Assembly: GCA_035252155.1 (NCBI GenBank)
Contig: DATFDL010000006.1
Coordinates: 1-22,033 of the forward strand
From: JAICLL01 sp035252155
Lineage (GTDB): Bacteria; Planctomycetota; Planctomycetia; Pirellulales; JAICIG01
Length of the DNA: 22,033 bases
Direction of reading: 5' to 3'
A program made the translations under genes and the position numbers. This document shows, in pieces, positions 1 to 7,351 of this stretch. Within the stretch, counting starts at the first letter, position 1. Each line of letters begins with the position of its first letter. Below the pieces are notes generated by a model. That model ran no database searches and had not been told where the DNA came from. It was given only the letters and a program-made list of their open reading frames with translations.

Positions 1-49
1 ACCATGGCGCCAAATAAATAACCGTCTGATCGATTCCGCCCTGTTGTAA
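1..49 (+). CDS. C-terminal tail of an upstream gene (partial, identity unknown)
   Basis: Reading from base 2, one frame stays open for 15 codons (PWRQINNRLIDSALL) and ends with TAA at 47-49. That stop shares its last A with the ATG of the next gene (TAATG). The other two forward frames stop at 15-17 and 19-21. Stop/start overlaps of this kind recur throughout the cluster, so this is probably the end of a co-transcribed upstream gene. Because an EpsI-family gene follows two genes later, an exosortase is a reasonable guess for the missing gene, but 15 residues cannot show it. Confidence 0.35.
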   Translation, partial: PWRQINNRLIDSALL

Positions 50-3000
50 TGCAAGTTTCCACCGATACTCCTGCTTCGGCGGTCTCGCCGGCCGCGGCTA
101 GTGCGGCGCGCGACGCCGAGTCGAAGCGGCGTTTGGCCGAGCGACGGCGGCGCTGGCAGTTCAACACGCGCCGGCTGCGGCGCACGGCGGCGCTTGTGGT
201 CCTCCTGGCGCCAGCCGGTTATTTCTGGCACGCCTACCAGGTGCAGCGCAACGCCGACGCGCTGTTGGAACGAGCGGACGACTGCGAGCGCGACGAAGAT
301 TGGCGGCAAGCCGCCAAAGAGCTGCGGCAATTCTTGCGTCTGCGTCCTGACGACACCGAAGCCCGGCTGCGGTTGGCCGACGATTTTGGCCGCGCGGCGA
401 CGACGCGCAGCGACACGCAGCGGGCCGTTCAACTCTACGCGGTGGCTATTTCGCTGGCGCCGAAAGACCTGCAATGGCGCCGTCGCCATCTCGAGGCGCT
501 GCTCGAATTGGGCGACCACGAAGCCGCCCTGCAAAGCGCCGATGAACTGCTGGACGTGCAGCCGCAAGACGCGGCCGCCTTGCGCGTGAAAGCGCTGGCC
601 CTGCATGCGCGCTACCTGCTCAAGAACGAAACGTCCGAAGACAAGATCCAGCGTGCGTTGCTCGCGGCCCACGAAGCCGACCCCGCCGACGTGGAGGTTG
701 CCACGAACCTGGCCCGGTTTTATCGCAACGAGCTGCGGCAGCCGGCGCCCGACGAACGCGCTCGCCGGGCCGACGAGGTGATGGACCGCTTGATAGAAGC
801 AGGCCGCTCGAACGTGCAGGCTCTGCTCGCCCGCTACTTGTATCGCAGCGAGTTCGAGCTGTCCGGCGCCGAGGCCGACTTGCGTGCGGCCGAAGCCGCC
901 GATCCCGAGCACACCAACGCTTCGTTGGCGATGGCGGCGGGGCTGCACGCCCAAGACCTCCGGCAATGGCAAAGCGCCCGCGAGTGTTTTGAGCGTTTGA
1001 TTCGGCTCCTGCCTGCCGAGGCGCAAGGCTATTCGTTGCTCGGACAAACCTATGAAGCCGAAGACAACCTGGCCGAGGCGATGAGCGCCTGGAAAGCGGG
1101 CTTGGAGGCGACGGGCGGAAACGACCTGCGGTTGCAGGCGCAATTGGCATCGGCGCACCTGCGGCAGCGGCAATTCGACGAGGCCCAGGCGCTGATCGAT
1201 CCGATGGAACGACAGATCCTGCACATGTTCGGCGCCGAGCAGACGCAGTGGCTGGCCGCGTTGTATTCGCTGAAGGCCGACAGCGCCACCTCGCGCGACC
1301 AATATGGCGAGGCCGTGCCGTTGCTGAAGCGGGTCTTGGAGCTGAGGCAAGGCGGAGCGATCACCGTCAACAAAGCGGCCGGCGACCACCATGTGTGGAT
1401 GCAGCTTGGCAAGTGCTACGGTCGGCTGCGGATGTGGGACCACGCGGCGGCGGCCTATCAAAGCGCCGCCGAGCTGCAGCCGCGCGATGCCGCGGCGCAC
1501 CTGGCCGCGGCCCACGCCTGGGAGCAAGCCGGCTGGCTCGACGAAGCGCTGCGGCATTACGAAGAGGGCCTGGCGCTCGAGGGGCAATCGGCCGCCGGCT
1601 GGGAATCGCTGGTCAATGCCCGGCTGCGGCAGCAGGTGATGCTGCCTCCGGCCAAACGCGACTGGCGGGCGTTTCAGCAGTCGCTGGCTGGCGCGCTGGA
1701 TCGTCTGCCCGACAGCACGTTTCTCAAGCTGCTGGCCGCCGAATACGAATTGATTCGCGGACAGGCCGAATTGGCGGCCAAATTGTTTGAGGCCCTGGAA
1801 CCGTTGGCGGTCGCTTCACCCAGTCTGGCTGGCAGGTTGATCTTCAACTACGAGCGAACAGGCGGCGCCGCCAAGGCCGACCGATTGCTGGAAAAGCTGC
1901 GGGCCGAACAGGGCGAGACGCTGGCGGTGCTGTTGATCGAAGCCGATCTGCTCTATCGCCGCGACCGCGAAACCGAAGCCGCCGCTGCCCTCTCGCGCGG
2001 TTTGGCCGGGCTGGCCGAGGCCGACCAGCGGGCGGTGCGTTATCGTCTGGCGCTATTGAATTTGGCCGGCGGCAAGCAACCGCAGGCCCGCGCCGAGTTG
2101 GAAAAACTAGTGCAAGAAGATCCCGAAGACGTCCTGCCGCTGCAGATGTTGATCGAGCTCGATCTGGAGTCGGGTGGCCTGGCCGAAGCCCGTCGCCGCG
2201 TTGAGCAGCTTGAGGCCTCGACGCGGGCCGACGCGCAGGCCGGCGCACGGTTCTATCGCGCCCAGTGCCTGCTGGGCGAAGCTTCGGCATTGACCGATCC
2301 CGCGGCGCGCCACACGCGCGTCGATGAGGCCCGCCGCCTGCAGCGTGAGCTCGAAGCCCTGAGACCCTACTGGCCGCCGTCGCATTTGCTCAAGGCCCGC
2401 GTGGCGCAGATGCAAGCCCGGCCCGACGACGACACGGCCATTCAGGCCTATGGGCAGGCCCTGCGGCTGGGCGAGCGGCGGGTGGCCGTTTATCAAGAAA
2501 TGATCGCCTTGCTGCTGCGACAAAACCGCATCGCCGAGGCCGACGCTTATCTCGACCGGTTGCGGCAGGCCGCCGAAGTGCCGCCGGAGTTGGCCGCCTT
2601 GGCGATGGCGACCGACCTGCGTCAAGGCAATCTGGGGCGGGCCATTGAAATCGCCCGCCGCGAGCTGGTCCGGAATCCCGACGACGCGCTCGCTCATGTG
2701 CGGCTGGGCCAGTTGCTGTCGGTCGATTTGCCGGCCGAAGGCGCCGAGCGCACGGCCCGCCTGGCCGAGGCCGAAGCGGAACTGCGCCGGGCCTGGGAGC
2801 TGGCCACGTCCGATCCGCGCACCTGGTCGGGGCTGTTGGCTTTTTATCATCAGACGGCCCAGCCCGACTCGGCCCGCGCGCTATTGAAGCAGATCGAAGA
2901 TCGCGGATTGCTGAGCGATCTCGATCGGCCGTTTTTCTTGGCCCAAGGCTATGCGTTGCTGGGCGATACCGAGCGGGCGCGCACGTATTTTCTCAGCGCC

Positions 3001-4461
3001 GTCGAAGCGAACCCGAATCGCGCGGCGGTGTTGTTGCAGGCCGCACACTTCTTCTTCCGCACCGATCCGCAACGCAGCGAGCAGTATTTGCGGCGGGTGG
3101 TCGAGCTCGAGCCGGGCGAAGGCACCGCCGAACGCATGCTCGCCACTTTGCTCGCACTGCGAGTCCACGCCGAGAGCGAGCTTGACGAAGTTTGGACGCT
3201 ACTCGATCGTTCGGGCGGCGGCGCGGCGCCTGAGATCGCCGATCAGCGGCTGAAGGCCATCTTGCTGTTGCGTCGCGGCGGCGTGAAGTTCCGCGAGCGC
3301 GCCCGGCAGGTGCTCGAATCGCTGGTCAGCAGCGCCAACAGCGCGGCTACCATCGACCGCCTGTTGCTGGCCCGTCTGTATGAGGCTCAGGGCCAGTGGA
3401 GCAAAGCCCGCGAGCAGCTTGAGTTCCTGGTGCAACGCGACCGCCCCGAGCCGGCGCACCTGGCTGCCTTTGCCGATCACTTGCTGCGCACCAGCCAAAA
3501 GCAGCCCTCGACGCTGAAGAAAGCGGCCGAGCTGATCGACCGGCTCGCCGCGCTCGAACCCGAGACCACGCACTTTCGCACGCTCAATCTGCGGGTGCGG
3601 CTGCTGGCCGAACAGGGCGAGACCGAACAAGCGGCGTCCATGGTCGGGGCATTTCTTGCCAGTCAGCCGCAACAATCGGCCCCGCAACGGGCCGAGCTGT
3701 TGGGTCGCGTGGCCCGGCTTTATGCGTCGCTTGAGCTGGCCGACCCCGCCGAGGCCGCTTATCGCCAGGCCCTCGATCTGCAGCCCAAGGCGTATGTGCC
3801 GTTGGCGATCTGGCTGGCGCGGCATGGACGGGCGCATGAAGGTATCGAGCTCTGTTTGGCCGCGCACGACACCGACGCCCGGGTGGCGGTAGCCCTGGCG
3901 GCGGTCATCACGGTCGGCACCGTCGAGGAAGAAGACCGCCGGCGGGCCGAGCCGCTCATCACCGCCGCCTTGGCCAACCATCCCGACGATCGGCTGTTGT
4001 TGTTCGGCACGTCGGCCATGCAAGCCATGCAGGGCAACAACGACGAAGCGGTCCGGCTGCTGCGGCAGATGCTGGCGCTTGATCCACAAAACGTGGCCTC
4101 GCTGAACAACATGGCGCTGCTGCTGAGCCAACGGGCCGACAGCCGGCGCGAGGCACTGGAATATATCGAGCGGGCGTTGCAGATCGGCGGCATGCAGGCC
4201 GAGCTGCTCGACACCAAAGGCTGGGTATTGCTGCAGCAGCGCGAGGTCGACGAAGCGGCCTCGCTCTTCAAGGACGCTCTGGCGTTGTCGCCCACCAGCG
4301 CACGGCATCGCTTTCACCTGGCCTTGAGCCTGCAATACCTGGGCAAGACCGACGACGCCCGCCAGGCTTTTGAAGAGGCGCGGCAAAGTAATCTGGCCGC
4401 GGAGCTGTTGCCGCCCAACGAACGCCAAGAACTGCTGAAACTTGAAGCCACTATTCGCTAG
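49..4461 (+). CDS. Giant membrane-anchored tetratricopeptide-repeat (TPR) protein
   Basis: A 1470-residue protein. The first 45 residues are Ala/Ser- then Arg-rich (RRRRW, RRLRR), followed by one hydrophobic segment at about 46-63. This looks like an uncleaved signal anchor that leaves the rest outside the cytoplasm. From about residue 70 to the end it is built of degenerate 34-residue TPR helical pairs, recognisable by recurring A-x-L-x-x-A-L-x-L-x-P spacing (for example LRQMLALDPQNVASLNNMALLL near residue 1340). No catalytic domain is visible, so a scaffold or protein-protein interaction role is inferred. Large TPR proteins (PrsT-like) are known companions of exosortase/PEP-CTERM glycan loci. 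The ATG at 49 overlaps the stop of the preceding frame, and the EpsI-family gene starts 2 nt after this stop. Confident as a TPR protein; the precise role is unknown. Confidence 0.93.
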   Translation: MQVSTDTPASAVSPAAASAARDAESKRRLAERRRRWQFNTRRLRRTAALVVLLAPAGYFWHAYQVQRNADALLERADDCERDEDWRQAAKELRQFLRLRPDDTEARLRLADDFGRAATTRSDTQRAVQLYAVAISLAPKDLQWRRRHLEALLELGDHEAALQSADELLDVQPQDAAALRVKALALHARYLLKNETSEDKIQRALLAAHEADPADVEVATNLARFYRNELRQPAPDERARRADEVMDRLIEAGRSNVQALLARYLYRSEFELSGAEADLRAAEAADPEHTNASLAMAAGLHAQDLRQWQSARECFERLIRLLPAEAQGYSLLGQTYEAEDNLAEAMSAWKAGLEATGGNDLRLQAQLASAHLRQRQFDEAQALIDPMERQILHMFGAEQTQWLAALYSLKADSATSRDQYGEAVPLLKRVLELRQGGAITVNKAAGDHHVWMQLGKCYGRLRMWDHAAAAYQSAAELQPRDAAAHLAAAHAWEQAGWLDEALRHYEEGLALEGQSAAGWESLVNARLRQQVMLPPAKRDWRAFQQSLAGALDRLPDSTFLKLLAAEYELIRGQAELAAKLFEALEPLAVASPSLAGRLIFNYERTGGAAKADRLLEKLRAEQGETLAVLLIEADLLYRRDRETEAAAALSRGLAGLAEADQRAVRYRLALLNLAGGKQPQARAELEKLVQEDPEDVLPLQMLIELDLESGGLAEARRRVEQLEASTRADAQAGARFYRAQCLLGEASALTDPAARHTRVDEARRLQRELEALRPYWPPSHLLKARVAQMQARPDDDTAIQAYGQALRLGERRVAVYQEMIALLLRQNRIAEADAYLDRLRQAAEVPPELAALAMATDLRQGNLGRAIEIARRELVRNPDDALAHVRLGQLLSVDLPAEGAERTARLAEAEAELRRAWELATSDPRTWSGLLAFYHQTAQPDSARALLKQIEDRGLLSDLDRPFFLAQGYALLGDTERARTYFLSAVEANPNRAAVLLQAAHFFFRTDPQRSEQYLRRVVELEPGEGTAERMLATLLALRVHAESELDEVWTLLDRSGGGAAPEIADQRLKAILLLRRGGVKFRERARQVLESLVSSANSAATIDRLLLARLYEAQGQWSKAREQLEFLVQRDRPEPAHLAAFADHLLRTSQKQPSTLKKAAELIDRLAALEPETTHFRTLNLRVRLLAEQGETEQAASMVGAFLASQPQQSAPQRAELLGRVARLYASLELADPAEAAYRQALDLQPKAYVPLAIWLARHGRAHEGIELCLAAHDTDARVAVALAAVITVGTVEEEDRRRAEPLITAALANHPDDRLLLFGTSAMQAMQGNNDEAVRLLRQMLALDPQNVASLNNMALLLSQRADSRREALEYIERALQIGGMQAELLDTKGWVLLQQREVDEAASLFKDALALSPTSARHRFHLALSLQYLGKTDDARQAFEEARQSNLAAELLPPNERQELLKLEATIR

Positions 4462-4462
4462 G

Positions 4463-5107
4463 ATGTCCGCCACACGCCGCTACATTTTGCTCCTGTTCGC
4501 CTTCGTGCTGACGCTTGGCTCGGGCTACCTGCCCGGCGCGTTGGCGCGGCTGCGCGGTGGAGACTCGATGTCGGCCGCCGTCGATCAATTGGCCGAAACG
4601 CCGCAAGAATTCGGCCCGTGGCAAGCGCAGGCCGAGCTGTCGCTCGAGCCGCGCCTGGTCGAAATGTTGCAGTGCGCCGGCTCGGTCTACCGCAGCTATC
4701 GCAACCGCGAGACGGGCGACACGGTGACGCTCACATTGCTGGTGGGACCGCCCGGCCCCACAGCCGTACACACACCGGAAATCTGCTTTTCGAGTCAGGG
4801 TTACCATGTGGAGTCGTCGCCGGTGCGAAAAAAGATCGAGCTGCCCGGCAACGCCTCGGCCGAGTTTTGGGAAGTCACCTTTGTGCCCGACCAGCCCGAT
4901 CCCGCGGGCCCGCAGCGGCTGACCGCCTGGCATTCGCTCAGCGACGGCGGCGCGTGGACAGCGCCCGATTATCCGAGGCTGGTGTACGCCACCCGGCCTT
5001 ACCTGATGAAGATGCAACTGGCGTCGTTGGCGAGCCCCGAGTCGGGCGACCCCTGCCGCAGTTTTTTAGAGGCGTTTTTGCCGGCACTCAAGCGGGCGGG
5101 GCAGTAG
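4463..5107 (+). CDS. Exosortase-associated EpsI family protein
   Basis: A 214-residue protein if started at the ATG at 4463, 2 nt after the TPR stop; an in-frame TTG at 4442 lies inside the TPR gene and is less likely. Residues 7-25 form one hydrophobic signal or anchor segment. The body carries the EpsI-family hallmark VHTPEICF at about 102-109 (His103, Cys108), within a domain that also has FGPW at 50-53. EpsI proteins occur beside, or fused to, exosortases, the membrane cysteine proteases that process PEP-CTERM-type sorting signals on exopolysaccharide-linked proteins. The biochemical role of EpsI is not settled. No exosortase is in the window, so one is expected just upstream. A spacer with an inverted repeat follows. 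Confidence 0.87.
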   Translation: MSATRRYILLLFAFVLTLGSGYLPGALARLRGGDSMSAAVDQLAETPQEFGPWQAQAELSLEPRLVEMLQCAGSVYRSYRNRETGDTVTLTLLVGPPGPTAVHTPEICFSSQGYHVESSPVRKKIELPGNASAEFWEVTFVPDQPDPAGPQRLTAWHSLSDGGAWTAPDYPRLVYATRPYLMKMQLASLASPESGDPCRSFLEAFLPALKRAGQ

Positions 5108-5226
5108 AGTTCGGCCGGCGACAAGAAACGTAGAACGGAATTTATTCCGTTTCATTCAATCGCTGAGACTAAGGCGGAGAAAACGGAATGAATTCCGTTC
5201 TACGAGGGGCGAGGGATAACAGACCG
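5108..5226. other. 119-bp intergenic spacer carrying an inverted repeat
   Basis: The gap between the EpsI-family gene and the sugar transferase gene. It is mostly occupied by the inverted repeat at 5129-5204. The remainder includes a purine-rich stretch (GAGGGGCGAGGGA, about 5204-5216) that may provide a weak ribosome-binding site for the ATG at 5227. No recognisable promoter or poly-T terminator was seen. Confidence 0.7.
5129..5204. repeat. 76-bp inverted repeat (24-bp arms, GTAG-ended)
   Basis: The left arm at 5129-5152 begins CGTAGAACGGAATT. The right arm at 5181-5204 is its reverse complement with one mismatch in 24. The arms flank a 28-nt loop. Each arm also contains a smaller palindrome (GGAAT...ATTCC). 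The layout (GTAG outer end, AACGGA/TCCGTT core, arms of 24-28 bp, loop of 28-30 nt) matches the two elements at 13426 and 20549, although the sequence differs. It suggests a short non-autonomous or REP-like element. The right arm contains an ATG at 5188 in frame with the sugar transferase, which could mislead start prediction. Confidence 0.85.
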
Positions 5227-5982
5227 ATGTCCACCATGCGATTACACCAGGGTTATGCGATGACTTCCGATCTGGACGACCGCGCGGCGCTGCCCCCTGC
5301 CCGATATTTCAATTGGCAGGGCGCGCGGTGCCGATTGGCCGGGGCCGCGCTGTTGCTGCCGGCCCTGCCTTTGATCGGACTGCTGGTGGTGCTCGTGCGG
5401 CTGACATCGCGCGGGCCGGGTATCTTTCGGCAGACTCGGGTGGGCCGCAACGGCCGGTTGTTCGTGATGTATAAGCTGCGCACCATGTCGCTCGACGCCG
5501 AGGCGGCCACCGGACCAGTCTGGTCGCAGCAGCACGACCCGCGCGTCACTCGGCTCGGTCTCCTGCTCCGACGGCTGCATCTGGATGAATTCCCGCAACT
5601 GTTCAACGTGGTCAGGGGCGAGATGGCCTTGGTGGGCCCGCGTCCTGAGCGTCCCGAGTTCGTGGCTCGGCTGGCTCGTGAGTTGCCCGACTACCTCGAC
5701 CGACTGTCGGTGCGTCCCGGCATTACGGGCCTGGCCCAAATCAACTTGCCGCCCGACTCCACGCTCGACGACGTTCGCCGCAAACTAACACTCGATTTGG
5801 AATACGTGGCCCGCGGTAATTTGCTGTTCGATCTGCGGATTTTTCTAGCGACCTTTTTGCGTTTGTTTCACCTCCGCACGGCGGTGTTGCTGCGGATGTT
5901 GGGATTGCGCCGTTGTCCGGTTGTGCCGGCGGCCGAAGACGAGTTGGACGACGAGATTTCGCGGGAACCAGTGCTGGTGTAA
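5227..5982 (+). CDS. Undecaprenyl-phosphate sugar phosphotransferase (monotopic bacterial sugar transferase)
   Basis: About 251 residues from the ATG at 5227; in-frame ATGs at 5236 and 5260 are alternatives. The ATG at 5188 is rejected because it lies in the inverted repeat. One hydrophobic membrane hairpin lies at about 36-58. It is followed by family motifs: SRGPGIFRQTRVG (61-73), YKLRTM (82-87), LDEFPQLFNVVRGEMALVGP (119-138; the Asp120-Glu121 dyad matches the catalytic pair of monotopic phosphoglycosyl transferases) and RPGITGLAQ (163-171). It lacks the extra N-terminal membrane domain of WcaJ-type enzymes, so it is the short form. The expected reaction is transfer of a sugar phosphate from a UDP-sugar to undecaprenyl phosphate at the inner membrane, starting the glycan. 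The next gene begins immediately after its TAA. Confidence 0.94.
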   Translation: MSTMRLHQGYAMTSDLDDRAALPPARYFNWQGARCRLAGAALLLPALPLIGLLVVLVRLTSRGPGIFRQTRVGRNGRLFVMYKLRTMSLDAEAATGPVWSQQHDPRVTRLGLLLRRLHLDEFPQLFNVVRGEMALVGPRPERPEFVARLARELPDYLDRLSVRPGITGLAQINLPPDSTLDDVRRKLTLDLEYVARGNLLFDLRIFLATFLRLFHLRTAVLLRMLGLRRCPVVPAAEDELDDEISREPVLV

Positions 5983-7296
5983 ATGTCTTTCGTACTCTTT
6001 CTACTGGTCAATGCGACGCTGTTCGTGCGGCCGGGCGAGATCATGCCCGACCTGGCACCCGTGCCGATCTACGAATGCTTGATCCTCGCCTGCTTGCTGA
6101 CTTCATTGCGGACTGTGATGGAGTTGCTGTCGTGGCGACGGCTGGTCGAGCGGCCGATTGCTCTGGGCGTGCTGGGCATGTTGGCCGCGATTTTTCTTTC
6201 GCACGCCTCGCACTTCGATCTGTGGAGCGCCCGCTACGACGCCTTGAATTTCTTGAAGACAGTGATTTATTTCTTCCTGTTGCTGGCCAACGTCGATTCG
6301 CCCGGCCGGATGCGGGTGTTTTTGCTTTGGCTGCTGGGTTGCATAGGCGTGACGGTTTGTCTGGCCTTACTGCAATACCACGCTTGGATCGATGTGGCGG
6401 CCCTCACGGCGCTCCAGCAAACGGAAATCGATCCAAAAACCGGCATGGTCTATACATTTCCTCGACTGCGAAGCACCGGTATCTTCAACGACCCCAACGA
6501 CTTGTCGATGATCGCCGTGGCCGGCATCGCCATCGCCGCCTACTTTTTCACCGATCGGCAAGCCGGCTTCGTCCGGTACATGTCGACGGCAGCCCTGGCG
6601 GCATGTGGCTACGCGTTGTTGCTCACGCGCTCGCGCGGCGGGTTGTTGGCGCTAGTGGCCTCGCTGAGCATGCTCTATCAGGCCCGTTATGGCTGGCGCA
6701 AAGCGATGCTGGTGGGAGCGATCGTCCTGCCCGCCCTGCTACTCGCGGCGGGCGGGCGGCAGGCCGATATCGGCGGCGCCATGGAAGAAGGCACCGGCCA
6801 AGAACGCATCAAGCTTTGGTCGCAAGGCTTGAGCATGTTGCGCGGCTCGCCGCTGTTTGGCATCGGACAAAATCACTACGCCGAAGAGGCCGGGCTGGTG
6901 GCCCACAACTCATACATTCACTGCTTCGGCGAATTGGGGCTGTTCGGCGGTTCGATCTTTTTGGGTCTGTTCTTTTATGCGATCCGTGCGCTCTACCGGT
7001 TGCCTGTCGAGGAGCTCGCAGAACTCGAACCGGAGACGGCCCGTTTACGACCCTATCTGTTGGCGATGGCCAGCGGATGTGCGGCGAGCTTGCTCACGAT
7101 TTCGCGGCCCTACACCTTGCCGACGTATCTCACGCTCGGCCTGGCCGCGAGTTTTTTGGGACAACTCGAGCCGGCGCTGGGCATGGCCGAAGAACCGCTG
7201 GGCAAGCAATTGATCAAGCACGTGGCAGGCGCCGGCCTGGCGATGCTGGCCGCCACCTATCTGTTTGTCCGCGTGTTCGCACATTGGGGCGAGTGA
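5983..7296 (+). CDS. O-antigen ligase / polymerase-family membrane protein (WaaL/Wzy-like)
   Basis: A 437-residue polytopic membrane protein with roughly 10-12 hydrophobic segments, abutting the previous stop codon (TAA then ATG). Conserved-looking features are RSTGIFNDPNDLS (163-175), TRSRGG at 215-220 before a transmembrane helix, a large extracytoplasmic loop with GTGQERIKLW (270-279) and GIGQNHY (293-299), and AHNSYIHCFGELG (307-319). These fit the O-antigen ligase family, which includes exosortase-associated putative O-glycosylation ligases. Family members move lipid-linked glycans to an acceptor, or polymerise repeat units, on the outer face of the inner membrane. Ligase and polymerase cannot be told apart by sequence alone. 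An ABC exporter lies next door, which favours a ligase role by inference. Confidence 0.9.
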   Translation: MSFVLFLLVNATLFVRPGEIMPDLAPVPIYECLILACLLTSLRTVMELLSWRRLVERPIALGVLGMLAAIFLSHASHFDLWSARYDALNFLKTVIYFFLLLANVDSPGRMRVFLLWLLGCIGVTVCLALLQYHAWIDVAALTALQQTEIDPKTGMVYTFPRLRSTGIFNDPNDLSMIAVAGIAIAAYFFTDRQAGFVRYMSTAALAACGYALLLTRSRGGLLALVASLSMLYQARYGWRKAMLVGAIVLPALLLAAGGRQADIGGAMEEGTGQERIKLWSQGLSMLRGSPLFGIGQNHYAEEAGLVAHNSYIHCFGELGLFGGSIFLGLFFYAIRALYRLPVEELAELEPETARLRPYLLAMASGCAASLLTISRPYTLPTYLTLGLAASFLGQLEPALGMAEEPLGKQLIKHVAGAGLAMLAATYLFVRVFAHWGE

Positions 7297-7299
7297 AGC

Positions 7300-7331
7300 G
7301 ATTTTGGATTTTGGATTTTGGATTTTCGATT
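7300..7331. repeat. Heptanucleotide array (GATTTTG)n, intergenic
   Basis: Four and a half tandem 7-nt units start 4 nt after the ligase stop: GATTTTG three times, then GATTTTC, then GATTG. They fill much of the 55-bp gap before the permease gene (7297-7351). The same motif recurs in opposite orientation at about 8155-8187 inside the permease gene. The two share the 17-nt string ATTTTGGATTTTCGATT, including the variant GATTTTC unit. The A/T-rich composition stands out from the GC-rich surroundings. Confidence 0.93.
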
Positions 7332-7351
7332 GCAGGCGCGGGGCTACCTGA

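Noticed and set aside
3199..4473. A 424-codon open frame on the minus strand opposite the TPR gene
   Set aside because: It is a GC-rich antisense shadow: low-complexity Gln/Arg/Gly composition, no recognisable domain, and fully covered by a strongly supported sense gene.
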